From positions 1 through 64,000 of the forward strand of contig NZ_JARKMY010000009.1 in assembly GCF_029360725.1 (NCBI RefSeq): a DNA stretch of 64,000 nt. Direction: 5' to 3'. The stretch comes from Chryseolinea sp. H1M3-3 (lineage in GTDB: Bacteria; Bacteroidota; Bacteroidia; Cytophagales; Cyclobacteriaceae). The notes under the pieces were generated by a model, which was not told where the DNA came from, ran no database searches, and was given only the letters and a program-made list of their open reading frames with translations. Numbering within the stretch: position 1 is the first letter of the stretch; each line of letters begins with the position of its first letter. Below, one piece after another: positions 47,629-56,706 of the stretch. The position numbers and the translations under genes were made by a program.

Positions 47629-48375
47629 ATGCCATTTACACCAGCTCACTCTGCAATTATTTTGCCTTTTATAAGGTCAAGGTATTTTTCTGCGACTGGA
47701 TTAATCATTGGGAGCTTAAGTCCTGATTTTGAGTACTTTTTTAAAATGAGTGTGAGTGGATTGCACAGTCATACAAAAGCCGGCCTGTTCTATTTTGACT
47801 TGCCGGTGACCATCATGCTCGCCATCGTCTTTCATCAGATCGTGAAAGCGAACTTTATCGGAAACCTGCCCTTGTTTTTGCAAAGACGATTTCAGGATAC
47901 GGTGCAGTTAAACTTTCTCGACTATCTGAAAAAAAACTGGTTGATTTTTCTGACATCGGCATTGATAGGCGCAGCATCTCATATCTTTTGGGATAGTTTT
48001 ACCCACAACAACAGGTTTTTCGTGAGACAATTTGCTGAAATTTATCAATCAACGTCAGTGCCTTTTCAAGGAGCGAACTATCCACTTTTCTATGTTCTTC
48101 AACAAGTTAGTACAGCAGTGGGTATGACCATCGTTACATTGTACATTCTTTTTAAAAAACCTGTGCAGGATGTAGCCTTGGTAGCACCTAAAATTAGCTA
48201 TTGGCTCTTGGTGTTTGCAATTGGTATCGCCGTGTTGCGAATTCGTTTTTTTATTCATTCCTCCGATTACAATTTGGGTAACGTAGTGGTTAGCGGCATT
48301 AGCGGATTATTAGTTGGTGTAGTATGTTGTGGATTCATTAATTTTAAGAACAACATACTTTATCAGAAAGCCTGA
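47629..48375 (+). CDS. DUF4184-family membrane protein
   Basis: The protein is 248 residues. MPFTPAHSAIILPF at the N-terminus with a following short hydrophobic part is the hallmark of DUF4184 proteins. Hydrophobic segments fall around 90-115, 165-180, 190-205 and 220-240. Conserved His and Asp residues (His8, SPDFEYF, HIFWDSFTHNN) suggest a metal site resembling integral-membrane hydrolases, but no activity is established to my knowledge. Its stop abuts the LigD start, so the two may be co-transcribed. Confidence 0.75.
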   Translation: MPFTPAHSAIILPFIRSRYFSATGLIIGSLSPDFEYFFKMSVSGLHSHTKAGLFYFDLPVTIMLAIVFHQIVKANFIGNLPLFLQRRFQDTVQLNFLDYLKKNWLIFLTSALIGAASHIFWDSFTHNNRFFVRQFAEIYQSTSVPFQGANYPLFYVLQQVSTAVGMTIVTLYILFKKPVQDVALVAPKISYWLLVFAIGIAVLRIRFFIHSSDYNLGNVVVSGISGLLVGVVCCGFINFKNNILYQKA

Positions 48376-50706
48376 ATGGCTAAACGAAAATCACAATGGG
48401 CTCAAGTAGGGAAACGCGAGGTTGAACTGTCAAACCTTGATAAGGTCCTTTTTCCAAATGATCATGTTGTAAAGGCGCAAGTAATTGAATATTACCTGAA
48501 AATAGCACCGACTTTGTTGAAGTATGTAAAAGGCCGCGCCCTGACTTTAATCCGTTTTCCGGATGGTATCTATGGAGAAAGCTTTTACCAAAAAAACCGG
48601 CCGGAGTGGGCACCGTCATGGATAGAATTTGTGACCCTCGGCAAAGAGGCAAAAGATTATATCATCGCTACGGAACCTGCGCTCCTGGTTTGGCTGGCAA
48701 ATCTCGCAGCCATCGAACTCCATCAACTGCATAGCAGGCAACCGAATTTTGAATGTCCTGATTACATGGTGTTTGACCTCGATCCTCCGGAGGGATATTC
48801 TTTCAAGAAATTAATTCCTATCGCATTTGAACTCAAAGCGTACATAGAATCGTACGGCTACACGCCCTATGTGAAAACTACAGGTGGCAAAGGACTACAC
48901 ATATGTTGTCCCATTGAAGCATCATGGGATTTTCATTCTGTATTTGAAGCTGCAGACCTTATTGCAAAACCATTTGTTGAAGAACGCCCGAACACAGTGA
49001 CCCTCCAAATCAAAAAAGATGCACGCAAGGGCCGGGTACTGGTGGATATTTTTCGAATCCGCTCAGGACAAAGCATCGTTTCGCCGTATAGTCTTCGGGG
49101 TAGAGAAGGCGCACCTGTATCCATGCCGCTTACTTGGGATGAACTAAAGGATGCGGAAAGTCCGCTGGATTATAATATCCATAACGCCGTAGAAAAAATT
49201 TCAAATGACGGGGATGCGTGGGAAGGATTTGAAGCATATGCTGTTCCTTTACACACGAAGAGAAATAAAAGTGAACCAAAAAAAAGTGTATCAAAACCAA
49301 ATCCGAAACACAAATCTCCTGAACAACTGGAGGCCTATGCCAAAAAGCGTGATTTCAATAAAACGCCGGAGCCTTCAGCAAAAATAGTTGAAGACAAAGG
49401 CCATCGGTTTGTGGTTCACCGTCATCATGCATCCCGTTTGCATTATGACTTGCGTCTTGAAAAAGATGGCGTTTTAAAATCGTGGGCTGTCCCTAAGGGG
49501 TTACCGCCACATCCCGGAGTAAAACGGCTGGCAGTGCAAACGGAGGATCATCCCCTTGAATACTTAACCTTCGATGGCAAAATCCCGAAAGGCCAATACG
49601 GTGCCGGCGAAATGTGGATCTATGCACTCGGCAAATATCAAATCACAAAAGACAAAAAAGACGGCTTCTACTTTCGGCTAAACAGTAAAGAAATCACCGC
49701 CGAGTACCGCATTCATAAAACGAAAGAGAAAGAATGGCTGTTGGAAAGGGTCGACGAGCCACAGGTGGATTTCTTAAAAGATGAAGTGATGCCCATGTTA
49801 TCTGAATCGACGGATAAGCCGCCCGTTGGTGACGATTATATTTATGAACTCAAGTGGGATGGAATTCGGGCATTGATCTCTTTTGAAGACGGAGAGATTA
49901 AAATCAGGACGCGGAATCAGAATGATGTTACAGGTCAATTTCCTGAACTGCTGATCGGTGAAAAAGCGTTCCGAGCCACCAACGGATTGTTTGATGCTGA
50001 AATCGTTACGCTTGATCCTTCTGGAAAACCGATATTTAAAAAGGTGATCAACAGACTGATGAGTACGGGGGAAGCCGCCATTAAAAAATTAACCAAAACG
50101 AATCCTGTCCATTGTTATGTTTTTGATTGTCTTTATCTCGACGGCAGATCGCTGGTCAATGAACCATTATTAAAGCGCAAGGAATGGTTAGCCGACGCCA
50201 TCCGCCCTGATACACCATACCGTCTCAGTGAACATGTGGACGATGGTCATTCGTTATTTGAAGCAGCCAAAGGTCATGGCCTGGAAGGTATTATGGCAAA
50301 GAAGAAAGACAGCAAATACACCGTAGGAAAGCGAAGTGATTGCTGGATAAAGGTGAAGGTACGCCAGGCCTGTGAATGCTACATTATCGGATTTACAAAG
50401 GGTAAGGGAGACAGAGGTCAAACTTTTGGTGCCATGCACATTGCTGAAAAAGTGGGTGATACATTGCACTATCGCGGCAAAGTGGGCACAGGCTTCGATG
50501 ACGACACAGCAAAAGAAATAGCTTCCACATTAAAAAAAATTAAAGCTGTCAAAAGACCCGATGTAGTTGGCAAGCTGTTAGATGAGAAAGTGTCCACTTG
50601 GCTCGAGCCCCATGCTATGGCGGAAGTAAGTTATTCCAAGCTCACACCTGATAAAATGTTCCGCGAGCCAGTGTTCATCCGCATGCGGCCTGACCTGACT
50701 ATTTAA
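48376..50706 (+). CDS. ligD: DNA ligase D (polymerase-phosphoesterase-ligase)
   Basis: The protein is 776 residues and acts in non-homologous end joining. The order is polymerase/primase (~5-290, EVELSNLDKVLFP, VFDLDPPEG), 3'-phosphoesterase (~325-460, FVVHRHHASRLHYDLRLE, GQYGAGEM), then ATP-dependent ligase (~465-776). The ligase nucleophile is Lys493 in YELKWDGIRA, with KVKVRQACECYIIGF near the C-terminal OB part. This POL-PE-LIG order is the one seen in mycobacteria, while Pseudomonas has PE-LIG-POL. The lysine-rich linker lies at ~292-325. Its start abuts the DUF4184 stop. Ku is encoded at 54307. Confidence 0.95.
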   Translation: MAKRKSQWAQVGKREVELSNLDKVLFPNDHVVKAQVIEYYLKIAPTLLKYVKGRALTLIRFPDGIYGESFYQKNRPEWAPSWIEFVTLGKEAKDYIIATEPALLVWLANLAAIELHQLHSRQPNFECPDYMVFDLDPPEGYSFKKLIPIAFELKAYIESYGYTPYVKTTGGKGLHICCPIEASWDFHSVFEAADLIAKPFVEERPNTVTLQIKKDARKGRVLVDIFRIRSGQSIVSPYSLRGREGAPVSMPLTWDELKDAESPLDYNIHNAVEKISNDGDAWEGFEAYAVPLHTKRNKSEPKKSVSKPNPKHKSPEQLEAYAKKRDFNKTPEPSAKIVEDKGHRFVVHRHHASRLHYDLRLEKDGVLKSWAVPKGLPPHPGVKRLAVQTEDHPLEYLTFDGKIPKGQYGAGEMWIYALGKYQITKDKKDGFYFRLNSKEITAEYRIHKTKEKEWLLERVDEPQVDFLKDEVMPMLSESTDKPPVGDDYIYELKWDGIRALISFEDGEIKIRTRNQNDVTGQFPELLIGEKAFRATNGLFDAEIVTLDPSGKPIFKKVINRLMSTGEAAIKKLTKTNPVHCYVFDCLYLDGRSLVNEPLLKRKEWLADAIRPDTPYRLSEHVDDGHSLFEAAKGHGLEGIMAKKKDSKYTVGKRSDCWIKVKVRQACECYIIGFTKGKGDRGQTFGAMHIAEKVGDTLHYRGKVGTGFDDDTAKEIASTLKKIKAVKRPDVVGKLLDEKVSTWLEPHAMAEVSYSKLTPDKMFREPVFIRMRPDLTI

Positions 50707-50708
50707 AA

Positions 50709-51911
50709 CTACTTGCAGATTTCCTTTTGCATTTTTTCGCTGACCGCAAGTCCAAGTGATTCTGCCTTTCGTAAATCCAGGCAAGCTTCTCCAAATTGCT
50801 TTGCCCGTTGTCTGGCGATGGCACGATTGTAAAAAGCAGCAGCATAATCCGGGTTATGTGTGATGGCTACGGAGTAATCTTCGATAGCATCTTCAATACG
50901 ACCTTGTTTGCTCAATACGTTTCCGCGGTTAAGCCAGGCTTTGTCAAATTTTTCATCCAACTCAATTGCTTTTGTATAATCAGTGTAGGCACCTTTCAAA
51001 TCATTTAGTTTTTCTTTTACGTGACCTCGGTTCAACCAAATTTCAGGATCCTTATCTTCTATTTTCAGCGCACTGTTATAGTCTTCCAAAGCGCCCTTGT
51101 AATATCCACCTTCCATGCGCTGATAGGCACGTTCCAGGTATGGGTATAACATGCTGGAATCACTTGCAATTGCTTTCTCGAGATCATCTTCCATGGACAC
51201 TGTTTCGCCTTTTTTGCGTTTTAAAACAGCGATGTTGTGCAACGCAACCGCGTGGTCTGGACGCAAAGTGACTGCCTTCATGTAATCTTGCATAGCGGTA
51301 GAATCGTTGATACTCTCTTTGGCAATTCCGCGGTTAACAAAGTAATCAGCATTTTTTTCTTGTAATTGTATCGCCGAATCTAACCACACAATAGCCTGTT
51401 TGTAATTGCCCAGCTTGGTTTCTACCAGTCCTAGGTAATTCAATATCAAGGGCGTAATGGACCCTTGCGCCGTCATGATTTGATTTGATCCGGCCCGGGC
51501 AGCGGATCGATTGTAAAAGACGGTCTGGGTTTCGCCTGCTGGCAAAGTCAGCAGTTTCAGAAAATCAGTTTTTGATTGCTCGTATAATCCGAGTTGATAG
51601 CGGACTGTAGCCCTGCTCAAAAGTGCCTCCGGCTGATCGGGCTTTAACTCGAGATAAATATTGTAATCCGTATTAGCGCCTGCCAAGTCTTTCAATTGCT
51701 CACGGGCTGAGGCCCTGGTATAGTATGCATCCGCGAAGCCCGGTGTTTCTTTCAAGCATTTATTCAGATATTCCAACGCGAGTTTATAATTACCTGCATG
51801 ATGCGCAGCCTCTGCTTGTTCATACAAGCTTCTTGAATCGCTCCGCTTGTCTTGCGCTAACAATGTTTGACTGACAAGCAGGTACACTAAGAGCAATGTT
51901 ATATACTTCAT
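50709..51911 (-). CDS. Secreted TPR-repeat protein
   Basis: The protein is 400 residues from MKYITLLLVYLLVSQ, with a signal peptide (cleavage near LLAQ). About 8-10 TPR-like repeats fill the mature part, with AxYxRA and DPEIWLNRGHVKEKLND-like units (e.g. KAWLNRGNVLSKQGRIEDAI). It is a scaffolding protein of unknown partner. The frame extends upstream to 51962, but the inner ATG gives the signal peptide. It is convergent with ligD (2 bp between stops) and divergent from the TetR-like gene. Confidence 0.8.
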   Translation of the reverse strand: MKYITLLLVYLLVSQTLLAQDKRSDSRSLYEQAEAAHHAGNYKLALEYLNKCLKETPGFADAYYTRASAREQLKDLAGANTDYNIYLELKPDQPEALLSRATVRYQLGLYEQSKTDFLKLLTLPAGETQTVFYNRSAARAGSNQIMTAQGSITPLILNYLGLVETKLGNYKQAIVWLDSAIQLQEKNADYFVNRGIAKESINDSTAMQDYMKAVTLRPDHAVALHNIAVLKRKKGETVSMEDDLEKAIASDSSMLYPYLERAYQRMEGGYYKGALEDYNSALKIEDKDPEIWLNRGHVKEKLNDLKGAYTDYTKAIELDEKFDKAWLNRGNVLSKQGRIEDAIEDYSVAITHNPDYAAAFYNRAIARQRAKQFGEACLDLRKAESLGLAVSEKMQKEICK

Positions 51912-52033
51912 TCCGCAGACCGTGTATTTTAGGTTCAGGCAATTTCGACAGAAAGATTTCATGATCTTGAAATTAACGAAATTATCCTAAGCAAAGTGCA
52001 AACCATTTCAACTCATTTACGGTTTATAGGGTC

Positions 52034-52708
52034 ATGGAAACTACCAAGAAACCAGCCCGTAAATCCGACAGCAAGACGTTGGAGGATAAAATCAAATCAT
52101 CATACATCGAGGCAGTGTTAACACAAGGAACAAGACCTGTATCAGTTTACAAGTTTTGTGTCGACCTCGGTATAAAAGAGGAAGAGTTTTACAACCTGTT
52201 TGGTTCCTTTGATGGTTTAGAAAATCATATTTGGAAGGGATTTATCGATAAAACTATCGGTCGTCTGAAAAGCGACAAAGCTTTCCATACTTTTATCACC
52301 CGCGAAAAAATTCTGGCATTTTATTTCACGTTACTGGAGGAATTGAAATCCAACCGCAGTTATGTGCTGTTTCAACTGGAACATTCCAAAAAGTTTGAAT
52401 TGGTACCAGCCTATGTTAGAGGTTTTAAAGCGGAATTCGAGTCTTTTTTTGAATCAGTATTAAATACAGCAAAAGGAAGTGGGGAAGTAGCAAACAGGCC
52501 AATTCTGGATAAACGATATCCCCAGCTTTTCTGGTTACACCTTGGCTTTATACTATTATTCTGGAAGGAAGATAGCAGTCCCGGTTTTGAAAAAACCGAT
52601 GCTGCCATTGAGAAATCGGTTAACCTGGCATTTGACCTTATCGGTAAAGGAGCGGTTGACTCAGCGATTGATTTTGCCAAGTTTCTGTATCAAAACAAAA
52701 CTAAATAA
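52034..52708 (+). CDS. TetR-like regulator paired with ABC1 kinase
   Basis: The protein is 224 residues. The N-terminal part has a helix-turn-helix-like LVSVYKFCVDLGI-type region (SVYKFCVDLGIKEEEFYNLF), with FGSFDGLENHIW in the position of the TetR Y/F-x-x-F motif. The C-terminal helices are of TetR ligand-domain type (HLGFILLFWKEDSSPGFEKT). The N-terminal HTH is less typical than in the gene at 6051. It ends 9 bp before the ABC1 kinase start, so the two are co-transcribed; such TetR-like/ABC1 pairs recur in Bacteroidota. Confidence 0.7.
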   Translation: METTKKPARKSDSKTLEDKIKSSYIEAVLTQGTRPVSVYKFCVDLGIKEEEFYNLFGSFDGLENHIWKGFIDKTIGRLKSDKAFHTFITREKILAFYFTLLEELKSNRSYVLFQLEHSKKFELVPAYVRGFKAEFESFFESVLNTAKGSGEVANRPILDKRYPQLFWLHLGFILLFWKEDSSPGFEKTDAAIEKSVNLAFDLIGKGAVDSAIDFAKFLYQNKTK

Positions 52709-52717
52709 ACACACTGC

Positions 52718-54010
52718 GTGAAAGAATACGATCGTATTCCCGTTTCCAAAGTACAACGGGCATCTAAATTTATATCCACCGGAGCCAAGATTGGATCTAA
52801 CTACCTGAAACACTACGGTAAAAAGCTTATTAACGGTGAGGCCGACCGCGACGAGTTGCACCTGGATAATGCTACAGATATTTATAATTCATTAAGTGAG
52901 TTAAAGGGTGGGGCGTTAAAAGTTGCGCAGATGTTGAGCATGGATAAAAATATTCTGCCGACAGCTTACCAGCAAAAGTTTGCCATGGCACAATACAGCG
53001 CACCCCCACTCTCATATCCCTTGGTTGTAAAGACCTTCATAAAATATTTCGGAAAAGGACCAACCGAAATTTTTGATTCGTTTACCCCCAAAGCCACGAA
53101 CGCTGCATCAATGGGTCAGGTCCATCAAGCGTTGCTAAAAGGAAAGAAACTGGCCGTTAAAATTCAATATCCCGGGGTCGGCGATAGTGTTAAATCTGAT
53201 TTGGCAATGATCAAGCCTATTGCATTGACAATGTTCAGGTTAAATCCTGTTGAGTATGATGAATTTATTCAGGAAGTGGAGTCCAGAATGCTGGAAGAAA
53301 CTGATTATGCGCTTGAGCTCCAACGCTCCATGGATCTATCCGCCAGGACCAAACATCTTAAAAATATCATATTCCCAACTTACTATCCTGCGTATTCGTC
53401 CGACAAGATTCTAACCATGGATTGGATCGAGGGAAAGCCTCTTGGCGAATTGTTAAATGGTCCGATTCCTCAGCCCGAGCGCAACAAAATTGGTCAGGCT
53501 CTTTGGGACTTTTATCATTTTCAAATGCATACCTTGAAAGCTATGCATGCAGATCCGCATCCGGGCAATTTCATTATTACGAACGATTATCAATTGGGTA
53601 TTATAGATTTCGGCTGTGTTAAAGTTATCCCTGAAGAATTTTATAAAATCTATTTTCAGCTACTTGAAGTTGATGTATTGACGAATCTGGAAAAACGGGA
53701 AAAGACTTTTCGCGACCTTCGATTCATACACCCACAGGATACTAAAAAGGAAGAGGAATTTTTCACTGCAATTTTCATGAAGTTGGTCGAACTTTTGGGT
53801 AGGCCTTTTCAGTCGGAAACTTTTGACTTTGCAGACGATGCCTACTTCAATGAACTTTATTCATTTGGCGAAAAACTTTCTACGATGAAAGAACTCCGGG
53901 AATCAAAACGAGCGCGCGGAGTAGGAGAAGCAGTGTATCTAAATCGTACCTACTTTGGATTGTACACTATTCTTCACGACCTGAAAGCGAAGATCAATAC
54001 AACGTGGTAA
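52718..54010 (+). CDS. ABC1/UbiB/AarF-family atypical kinase
   Basis: The protein is 430 residues with a GTG start 9 bp after the upstream stop. Family landmarks: KxGQ-region analogue GGALKVAQMLSMD; ATP-site Ala-rich stretch ASMGQVHQALLKGKKLAVKIQYPGV; catalytic HADPHPGNFII; and the metal-binding IDFGCVKV. In other bacteria this family supports ubiquinone or lipid metabolism, and the exact substrate is unclear. There is no membrane anchor at the C-terminus as in UbiB. Confidence 0.88.
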   Translation: MKEYDRIPVSKVQRASKFISTGAKIGSNYLKHYGKKLINGEADRDELHLDNATDIYNSLSELKGGALKVAQMLSMDKNILPTAYQQKFAMAQYSAPPLSYPLVVKTFIKYFGKGPTEIFDSFTPKATNAASMGQVHQALLKGKKLAVKIQYPGVGDSVKSDLAMIKPIALTMFRLNPVEYDEFIQEVESRMLEETDYALELQRSMDLSARTKHLKNIIFPTYYPAYSSDKILTMDWIEGKPLGELLNGPIPQPERNKIGQALWDFYHFQMHTLKAMHADPHPGNFIITNDYQLGIIDFGCVKVIPEEFYKIYFQLLEVDVLTNLEKREKTFRDLRFIHPQDTKKEEEFFTAIFMKLVELLGRPFQSETFDFADDAYFNELYSFGEKLSTMKELRESKRARGVGEAVYLNRTYFGLYTILHDLKAKINTTW

Positions 54011-54041
54011 ATTAGCGGTTTTAAGTTTTGATGTGTTATAG

Positions 54042-54241
54042 TCAACTTCAACACTTCGAACTTCAACACCTCACACTTTGTATAGCGATTACATCTTTCA
54101 CGGTACACCTTGGTAAATATGAAGACGTAGGCTGCGAGGTTATACGGTAACGCCAACACCTCGAACCTCAACACTGTGCGGGGCAACTTCAACACTTCGA
54201 ACGTCAACACCTCAACACTTTATTTCCACACCTCAACACTT
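54042..54241 (+). repeat. CAACACTT repeat region (family A, copy 5, longest)
   Basis: Three clusters of CAACACTT / CGAACTT units lie at 54042-54079, 54151-54175 and 54184-54241, all in + orientation. They fill most of the 300-bp gap between the ABC1 kinase and Ku. On the minus strand they translate as recurring FEVLK-like peptides, which is an artefact of the repeat. Confidence 0.75.
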
Positions 54242-54306
54242 TTTTACTTAAAAGATTTTCAATACCTTAGCTGCACCTGATTCATTTTTTAATCTAACTC
54301 AAGTGT

Positions 54307-55158
54307 ATGAGAGCAATCTGGAAAGGACACATACAATTTTCGCTAGTCACCATTCCCATTAGGATTTACAATGCAATTGACTCCGGTCAAACGATCAGTT
54401 TTAATTTGCTTTCGAAAGAAGGTCATAACCCGGTTAGTTATGAGAAGAAAGATAAGGTTACCGGTCAGACTTTAAAGACTGATGAAATTGTAAAGGGATA
54501 TCAATATGAACCAGGTCAATATGTAATTATTGAACAGGAAGACCTGGATAAGGTAAAACTGAAGAGCGAGAAGGTAATTGAAATTGAAGGTTTTGTGAAC
54601 AAGGAAGAAGTTCACCCTACATTGTATGAGGCACCCTACTATATCGGGCCCGACGGTGATATGGCTGCGAAAACTTATGGCTTGTTGAGTCAAACATTAA
54701 AAGAAACTGGAAGGATCGCGGTAGGTAAAGTTGTGCTGCGTGATCGAGAGACGCCCGTGTTGATTTCACCGCATGAAGGTGGCATGGTAATGTATCGGTT
54801 ACGCTATCCGCACGAAGTTCGAAACATGCGGGAGGTTCCTCAGCTTTTGGATGTAAAGGTGGACAAAGAGCAATTAAAGCTTGCCAAAACGTTGGTTGAT
54901 TCGATGACCACTAAGTTTTCGAACATTGAAATGAAGGATCATTATTACGACGCACTCAAGAAAATAATAGATGCCAAAGTAGCCGGTAAAGAAATTGTTT
55001 CTATTGAAGAAGAAGCACCCAAAGTTGTCGATATCATGACGGCCTTGAAGGCGAGTATAGATGCAGCCAAAAAACCGATGGAAAAAGCAAAAGGTGCAGC
55101 GGCCAAAAAAGAAAAAACGGGTAAGCCTGCTAAAACAGTTCGAAGAAAAGCGAGTTAA
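54307..55158 (+). CDS. ku: Ku protein (NHEJ end-binding)
   Basis: The protein is 283 residues. It binds DNA ends and recruits LigD. Typical segments are AIWKGHIQFSLVTIPIRIYNA at the N-terminus, then PYYIGPDGDMAAKTYGLL, GRIAVGKVVLRDRETPVLI and a central AKTLVDSMTTKFSNIEMKDH. The C-terminus is a Lys/Ala-rich tail (KGAAAKKEKTGKPAKTVRRK), which in other species aids DNA binding. It is 3.6 kb from ligD. Confidence 0.95.
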   Translation: MRAIWKGHIQFSLVTIPIRIYNAIDSGQTISFNLLSKEGHNPVSYEKKDKVTGQTLKTDEIVKGYQYEPGQYVIIEQEDLDKVKLKSEKVIEIEGFVNKEEVHPTLYEAPYYIGPDGDMAAKTYGLLSQTLKETGRIAVGKVVLRDRETPVLISPHEGGMVMYRLRYPHEVRNMREVPQLLDVKVDKEQLKLAKTLVDSMTTKFSNIEMKDHYYDALKKIIDAKVAGKEIVSIEEEAPKVVDIMTALKASIDAAKKPMEKAKGAAAKKEKTGKPAKTVRRKAS

Positions 55159-55188
55159 TTTTCGTTCGCTGAACCAGAACATTATCAA

Positions 55189-55217
55189 TTGCTGTTAACA
55201 GATAACAGTTAACTTTG
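55189..55217 (+). promoter_or_regulatory. Bacteroidota-type promoter with TTG and TAACTTTG
   Basis: TTG (55189-55191) and TAACTTTG (55210-55217) are 18 bp apart, near the ~19-bp spacing of the Bacteroidota -33/-7 promoter. The predicted start of transcription would fall at or just before the ATG at 55225, favouring that start over the ATG at 55219. Confidence 0.55.
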
Positions 55218-55224
55218 CATGAGC

Positions 55225-55821
55225 ATGGCAAAGATCATCAAATTTCCTATTCCTACGCCGGAGAAATTTGGACCTCAACGGGTTCGAAAAAGGAAAGAGC
55301 CGCGCCGTGACCCGAGCGGTCAATTGAATCTTTTTACAGGAGGCAAAGTAGTTAAACTTAACCAGCTCACTGCATTTGAAGAGGCGTTAATGCTTGATGA
55401 ACAAGGCGATAAACAACGCGCAAAAGTTGGGTATCTCCAAGCTATTGAACAGGACGACTCGCTGGCTGATGCCTATTGCAACCTAGGTATTATAGAGTGT
55501 ATGGAGGGAACCCATGCCAAAGCCATTGACAGTTTTACCAAATGTCTGAAGTTAGATCCGCGTCATTTTGAAGCTCATTACAACTTGGCAAATCTTTATG
55601 GCGAAATAGGTAACTTCTCTCTTGCCAAGGCGCATTATGAAATTTCAATCCAGCTGGAACCGGCATTCCCCAATAGCTATTTCAATCTAGGGCTAACATT
55701 TGCCATGAACAGAGAATTTGATCAGGCCATTAAAGCCATCAAGCAATTCAGGAAGTTGGCCCAAGCCGATGATCAGCGTTTGGCGGATGACCTGATCCAA
55801 AAGTTGCTGACAGCCCGTTGA
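55225..55821 (+). CDS. Cytoplasmic TPR-repeat protein
   Basis: The protein is 198 residues from MAKIIKFPIPTPEKFG (an ATG at 55219 is also possible). There is no signal peptide. The N-terminal ~45 residues are basic (RKRKEPRRD). About four TPR units follow (~50-198), e.g. ADAYCNLGIIECMEGTHAKA and PNSYFNLGLTFAMNREFDQA. Partner unknown. It follows Ku on the same strand with its own promoter. Confidence 0.75.
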   Translation: MAKIIKFPIPTPEKFGPQRVRKRKEPRRDPSGQLNLFTGGKVVKLNQLTAFEEALMLDEQGDKQRAKVGYLQAIEQDDSLADAYCNLGIIECMEGTHAKAIDSFTKCLKLDPRHFEAHYNLANLYGEIGNFSLAKAHYEISIQLEPAFPNSYFNLGLTFAMNREFDQAIKAIKQFRKLAQADDQRLADDLIQKLLTAR

Positions 55822-55857
55822 CTATATTGGTTCCGGAGTGGCATAGGCGTGTCTCGT

Positions 55858-55904
55858 CCATGTTAGCTCCATGATAGCTCCATGTTAGCTCCATGGTGTC
55901 CATG
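55858..55904 (+). repeat. Tandem 11-bp repeat (CCATGNTAGCT)
   Basis: Units CCATGTTAGCT, CCATGATAGCT and CCATGTTAGCT are followed by partial CCATGG... in the gap after the TPR gene. It is not related to families A-C. The rest of this ~180-bp gap shows nothing more. Confidence 0.7.
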
Positions 55905-56001
55905 CTTCCTGCTTAATTTAGATTTTTAAAGACGTCACGCCACTGATCACCCTTCATATACGGTTGAAACATTATGAGGTAAAGATTGAAAATGAACGAT
56001 T

Positions 56002-56519
56002 TTAAGATTTTATAGATTCAAGAATCTTTAACCCGCGGCTTCTGAATCCCGCGCTTCCGTAGGGAAGTTGATCTTCCAAAATAATCTTCAACTCTCGCTC
56101 CATTTCCGGTTGCCCTTTTGAAATGCGACTGAGTACAGTCATAGCGTAGACTCGAATAGCAATCGCCGCATTGGCATCCAGCAAATAACTGAAGCAAAGA
56201 TTTGCGGCCTGCCCCTTGGTAACGCTTTGGAAATGTCAAAAACCTGGAACAACCTTATAATGTTGCGAACAATGGCGGGAGGAGTGCTTGAATGTCCCAA
56301 TATTTTTATCAATGTTTTAATGTGAGGATCAATTAAATAGGGCCACTGTTTTACACAAATAGTTAAAGGCATGGCAGCAGTTTGGGACTGGCGATAGCGA
56401 CCTTCCATGAACACTTCGAGCAATTCTTTAAATTGCTTTGGCTTACCACTCACATATTCAACTATTTCACTCGTTTGCGTCCCAGAACGTCCCAATTCAA
56501 GCCTCTTTTTCAAATCCAT
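56002..56519 (-). pseudogene. Frameshifted helical-repeat (HEAT-like) protein gene
   Basis: The first 98 residues run from MDLKKRLELGRSGTQTSEIV in one frame to FDISK, then the natural continuation KGQAANLCFSYLLDANAAIA ... GLKILESIKS is in the +1 frame. Changing the AAA at 56226-56228 to AAAA would give DISKSVTKGQ and restore one frame. The 518-bp span is one base short of 173 codons. The restored 172-residue protein would have short amphipathic helix pairs like HEAT repeats. This is either a real pseudogene or a sequencing error in an A-run. Confidence 0.75.
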
Positions 56520-56706
56520 TCGAAGGAATATTTGGTTAGGTCATCGCGACTATAAGTCAAATAAACAATTGGTGACGAATGCTCTGCCTCGATGCGGTAA
56601 TTTCGAAGTATCAACAACCACTCTGAATATGGAACTACTTTTAACGATTGTCTCTACAGTAGCCGTCCAGCTAGGCATCTGTATTTTCTGCTTTCTTAAA
56701 AAACGT

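Noticed and set aside
53974-54210. Minus-strand frame with repeated FEVLK peptides
   Set aside because: The peptide repeats are simply the translation of the CAACACTT tracts.
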